64,000 nt of DNA. It comes from Pseudomonas moraviensis (lineage in GTDB: Bacteria; Pseudomonadota; Gammaproteobacteria; Pseudomonadales; Pseudomonadaceae). Below are positions 61,877-64,000 of the stretch, in pieces. The notes under the pieces are model-generated. The model made no database searches. It had not been told where the DNA came from and saw only the letters and a list, made by a program, of their open reading frames with translations. Every line of letters begins with the position of its first letter. Position 1 is the first letter of the stretch. The DNA is taken from the NCBI RefSeq assembly GCF_900105805.1, contig NZ_LT629788.1:2542001-2606000 (forward strand), in the 5' to 3' direction. The position numbers and the translations under genes are program-made.

Positions 61877-62639
61877 TGACTTCGGTCTCAGCGCCAATGA
61901 AAACGCGGTGATCTTCGCAGCTTTTCAGGCCGGTCTGATCAGCTCGGCCACCGCCATGGCCAACATGCCGGCGTTCGAAGCCGCCTGCGCGATGGCTCGG
62001 CATCCAGCACTGGAAGGTCGGATCGGCCTGCACTTCAACCTGACCTACGGACGCCCGCTGAGCCAGGCGATCCTGGGGCGGCGGACGTTCTGTGATGGCA
62101 ACGGCGTGTTCGACCTCAACCTGCCCCGCCACAGCCTGTGGCTGGGTCGCGCAGACCGTGACGCGGTGCACGCCGAATTGCAGGCGCAATGGCAACGCTG
62201 CGTCGATCACGGGATGCACCCGAGCCACATCGACTCCCACCAGCACGTACACAACATCTGGCCGATCGGCGAAGTCGTCGCGAAGTTTGCCGCCGAGCAA
62301 GGCGTACCGATCCGGCTGGCGCGCAACCTCGGGCACAACCTCACGCTGCCCAAGCGCTTATTCAAAGGATTGCTCAATGGCCGTCTGCAGAGTCTGGCGC
62401 GGGTTTCCGCTGATTACGTCTGCACCCCGGTAGACCTGCGCAATGCCAGCGTGCCCAGCGACGGCGTACTGGAAATCGTCGCTCACCCGACCCGCCTCGG
62501 CGTCGATTTCGGCGATGCCTATCTCGGCTCCGGCGAGTCGTTGAGCGAGGTACTCGAGCAGGGTTTGAGGGGCGTCGCGCGGGTCTCGTATGCCGACCTC
62601 AATCGACAAGAAACACAGGGCGCCACGGCGCTCGAATGA
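61848..62639 (+). CDS. YdjC/ChbG-type carbohydrate deacetylase
   Basis: A 263-residue metal-dependent deacetylase of the ChbG/HpnK family. Metal ligands are visible in NADDFGLSANEN near the N-terminus and in SHIDSHQHVHN (residues about 123-133), with GLHFNLTYGRPL. It removes acetyl from N-acetylated sugars. It overlaps the FemAB-like gene by 29 bases. With the NodB deacetylase this makes two unrelated deacetylases in one locus. Confidence 0.88.
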   Translation: MPRQVIVNADDFGLSANENAVIFAAFQAGLISSATAMANMPAFEAACAMARHPALEGRIGLHFNLTYGRPLSQAILGRRTFCDGNGVFDLNLPRHSLWLGRADRDAVHAELQAQWQRCVDHGMHPSHIDSHQHVHNIWPIGEVVAKFAAEQGVPIRLARNLGHNLTLPKRLFKGLLNGRLQSLARVSADYVCTPVDLRNASVPSDGVLEIVAHPTRLGVDFGDAYLGSGESLSEVLEQGLRGVARVSYADLNRQETQGATALE

Positions 62640-62708
62640 ATCACCGCTGTAACGCAAGCCGACACGACACTCACCACAACACCCGGGCCAAGACCCTGGA
62701 GGGGCATC

Positions 62709-63401
62709 ATGAGCATCATCACCAAAGTGCAAGATCGCATCAGACAGAAAGGCCTGGGCCGCACCGTCGGGACGTTGTGGAAACGCTACGTGTTCTTCCA
62801 CTGGGAACTGCTGTGGATGGAGCGCGATCTGGTCAGCCCGGTGCCACCGCACAAACTGCGCCCGTATGAAGGCCTGCGCAAAGTCGACATCACCGCGCAG
62901 AATGCCGTGGCGTTCAGCAAACACTTCGGCGACCGCGTCGGCACCATGGCCGAGCTGGCTGCCGAGGGCCACACCGGGCACATGTATCTCGACGCCGATG
63001 GCCATGCCGTGGGCTTCATCTGGGGCAGCATCCGCGACTACCACGATTGTCATTATTACGGCTGCACCTTCCCGGTCAAACCCGGGGAGTTTTTCGAATT
63101 CGGCGGCGAAATGATCCGCGCCTACTTCGGCAGCAGCCTGTCGGTGGACGTGCAGGTTGCGCTTTGGCAAGCCATGGCGGCACAGGGTTGCAACAAGGTC
63201 GTCGACGTTTGTGAAACCCATAACATCCCGGCGCTGAAACTGCATATCCGCATGGGCTATCAGGAACAAGGCCGGGTGACCCACGTTTACTGCCTGTTCG
63301 GCCGCTGGAAGTTCTTCCGCGAAACCCGCTACGAAGGGTCACGCCTGGATCCGCTGCGCAAACCGGGCCGGCCGGTGGTAAGTGCCGCGGCGCAGGCTTG
63401 A
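62709..63401 (+). CDS. GNAT-like protein, second of two paralogues
   Basis: A 230-residue relative of the protein at 59995-60684. It shares LLWMERDLVSPVPPH, HFGDRVGTMAELAAEGHTGH, HYYGCTFPVKPGEFFEFGGE and THNIPALKLHIRMGY. The differences spread over the whole chain, so it is an older duplicate rather than a recent copy. GGAGGGGCATC precedes the ATG. It is the last gene of the exopolysaccharide operon. The retention of both copies suggests two similar but distinct acyl acceptors. Confidence 0.72.
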   Translation: MSIITKVQDRIRQKGLGRTVGTLWKRYVFFHWELLWMERDLVSPVPPHKLRPYEGLRKVDITAQNAVAFSKHFGDRVGTMAELAAEGHTGHMYLDADGHAVGFIWGSIRDYHDCHYYGCTFPVKPGEFFEFGGEMIRAYFGSSLSVDVQVALWQAMAAQGCNKVVDVCETHNIPALKLHIRMGYQEQGRVTHVYCLFGRWKFFRETRYEGSRLDPLRKPGRPVVSAAAQA

Positions 63402-63435
63402 TCCGGCCTTGTGAAATGTGGCGGTCGCAAGGCCG

Positions 63436-63520
63436 CCTTCGCGAGCAGGCTCGCTGCCACACTGGATAGTCGCCGTACGCGAAACCAATGTGGGAGCGAG
63501 CCTGCTCGTGAAGAGGCCCG
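63436..63520. repeat. REPIN with diverged arms
   Basis: CCTTCGCGAGCAGGCTCGCT (63437-63456) and the inverted arm GTGGGAGCGAGCCTGCTCGT (63491-63510) differ by single bases from the consensus core. They lie between the end of the exopolysaccharide operon and the convergent methyltransferase gene. Confidence 0.85.
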
Positions 63521-63538
63521 TCGTCGCGACGATAATTC

Positions 63539-64000
63539 TCAGACCTTGCTCGCCACCAGGCTAAAGCACATCGGCATCTGCGCCTGCTGGTTCAGGTAGC
63601 AGTCATACACCTCTTCCCGATTCGAATGCGCATACTCCTGAAAGTCCACAATGCTCAGCCCCGCTCCAATGGCGCCGCCGAAGATCGCGCCCAGCGTATG
63701 CACGAACCAGTACGACTTTGCCGCCGGTTGCTCGACTTTTCCTACATAAACGATCGGCTCTTCCTGCACAAACGGCTCGGCACGGAAATACGAGCTGACG
63801 AGGCGCAAAGGATCATCTGCTTGCGGGTCAACCATTTCCAGAAACGGATGTGTTTCGTAGATCACCAGTTTGCCGCCCGGCTTCAGCACCTGCGCAACAT
63901 GACGGAAGAATTCGCCGATGTCAGGCATCCAGTTGAGTACCCCGATGGTGATCAGGGCGACGTCGAAGCGGTTATGCAGTGACGCGGGAAGACGGTGGAT
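63539..64000 (-). CDS. Class I SAM-dependent methyltransferase, truncated by the window
   Basis: The visible 153 residues are the C-terminal half of a methyltransferase. They run in frame from the right edge through FDVALITIGVLNWMPDIGEF and VLKPGGKLVIYETHPFLEMV, the usual motif II/III region of Rossmann methyltransferases, to a TGA at 63539. The AdoMet-binding motif I lies beyond position 64000. Substrate unknown. The direction is convergent with the exopolysaccharide operon. Confidence 0.85.
   Translation of the reverse strand: MHRLPASLHNRFDVALITIGVLNWMPDIGEFFRHVAQVLKPGGKLVIYETHPFLEMVDPQADDPLRLVSSYFRAEPFVQEEPIVYVGKVEQPAAKSYWFVHTLGAIFGGAIGAGLSIVDFQEYAHSNREEVYDCYLNQQAQMPMCFSLVASKV

Overview
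The window is a high-GC chromosomal stretch from a Pseudomonas of the P. fluorescens type. The evidence is GC-rich codon use, many REP/REPIN hairpins built on the CGCGAGCAGGCTCGCTCC core, glcDEF, a D-lysine-pathway hglS, paired aruF/aruG-like genes and an Hcp/VgrG/Rhs island. No rRNA, tRNA, insertion sequence or CRISPR array was recognised. All functions are read from motifs and family resemblance; no database search was possible.

Region 1 (1-7527): a co-directional catabolic cluster. It runs from the tail of a probable RpiR-type regulator through a cysteine hydrolase, a glutamine-synthetase homologue, an N-formylglutamate amidohydrolase-like protein, a PuuP-like APC importer and two arginine/ornithine N-succinyltransferase-like subunits to a PEP mutase/isocitrate lyase superfamily enzyme close to oxaloacetate decarboxylase. 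It looks like uptake, gamma-glutamylation or acylation, and breakdown of an amine or amino acid. Region 2 (7528-18768): a repeat-rich spacer, an M20 carboxypeptidase and a MASE2-GGDEF diguanylate cyclase on the minus strand, then a Baeyer-Villiger-type monooxygenase with an alpha/beta hydrolase, glycolate oxidase glcDEF and hglS.

Region 3 (18769-29831): REPINs, a 42-bp perfect palindrome and a sigma-54-like promoter lead into an orphan type VI secretion island: hcp, vgrG, a DUF4123 adaptor, a 1635-residue Rhs protein with a C-terminal toxin that resembles EndoU nucleases, a small acidic helical candidate immunity gene, a frameshifted remnant that looks like a second immunity gene, and a secreted unknown. 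Base composition becomes AT-rich at the toxin tip, as expected for exchangeable effector modules.

Region 4 (29961-44310): a glycosyltransferase, an intergenic structured element, three small minus-strand genes of unknown function, an AttH-like lipoprotein with an FtsX permease and ATPase, an SdsA-type alkylsulfatase, tandem 117-bp repeats, three transcription regulators (AraC, LysR, AraC) and a membrane sulfatase/phosphoethanolamine-transferase-like enzyme.

Region 5 (44701-63401): an apparently complete Wzx/Wzy-type exopolysaccharide locus of 17 tightly packed genes. It holds UDP-glucose dehydrogenase, a uronate 4-epimerase, an initiating sugar transferase, a CpsD-like ATPase with a degenerate P-loop, a Wza-like lipoprotein, a Wzz-like co-polymerase, three glycosyltransferases, a Wzy-like polymerase, a NodB deacetylase, a flippase, a secreted protein resembling a glycoside hydrolase, two closely related GNAT proteins, a FemAB/BioF2-type acyltransferase and a YdjC/ChbG deacetylase. 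The predicted product is an acidic, uronate-containing and N-modified polysaccharide. The window ends in a truncated minus-strand methyltransferase gene.
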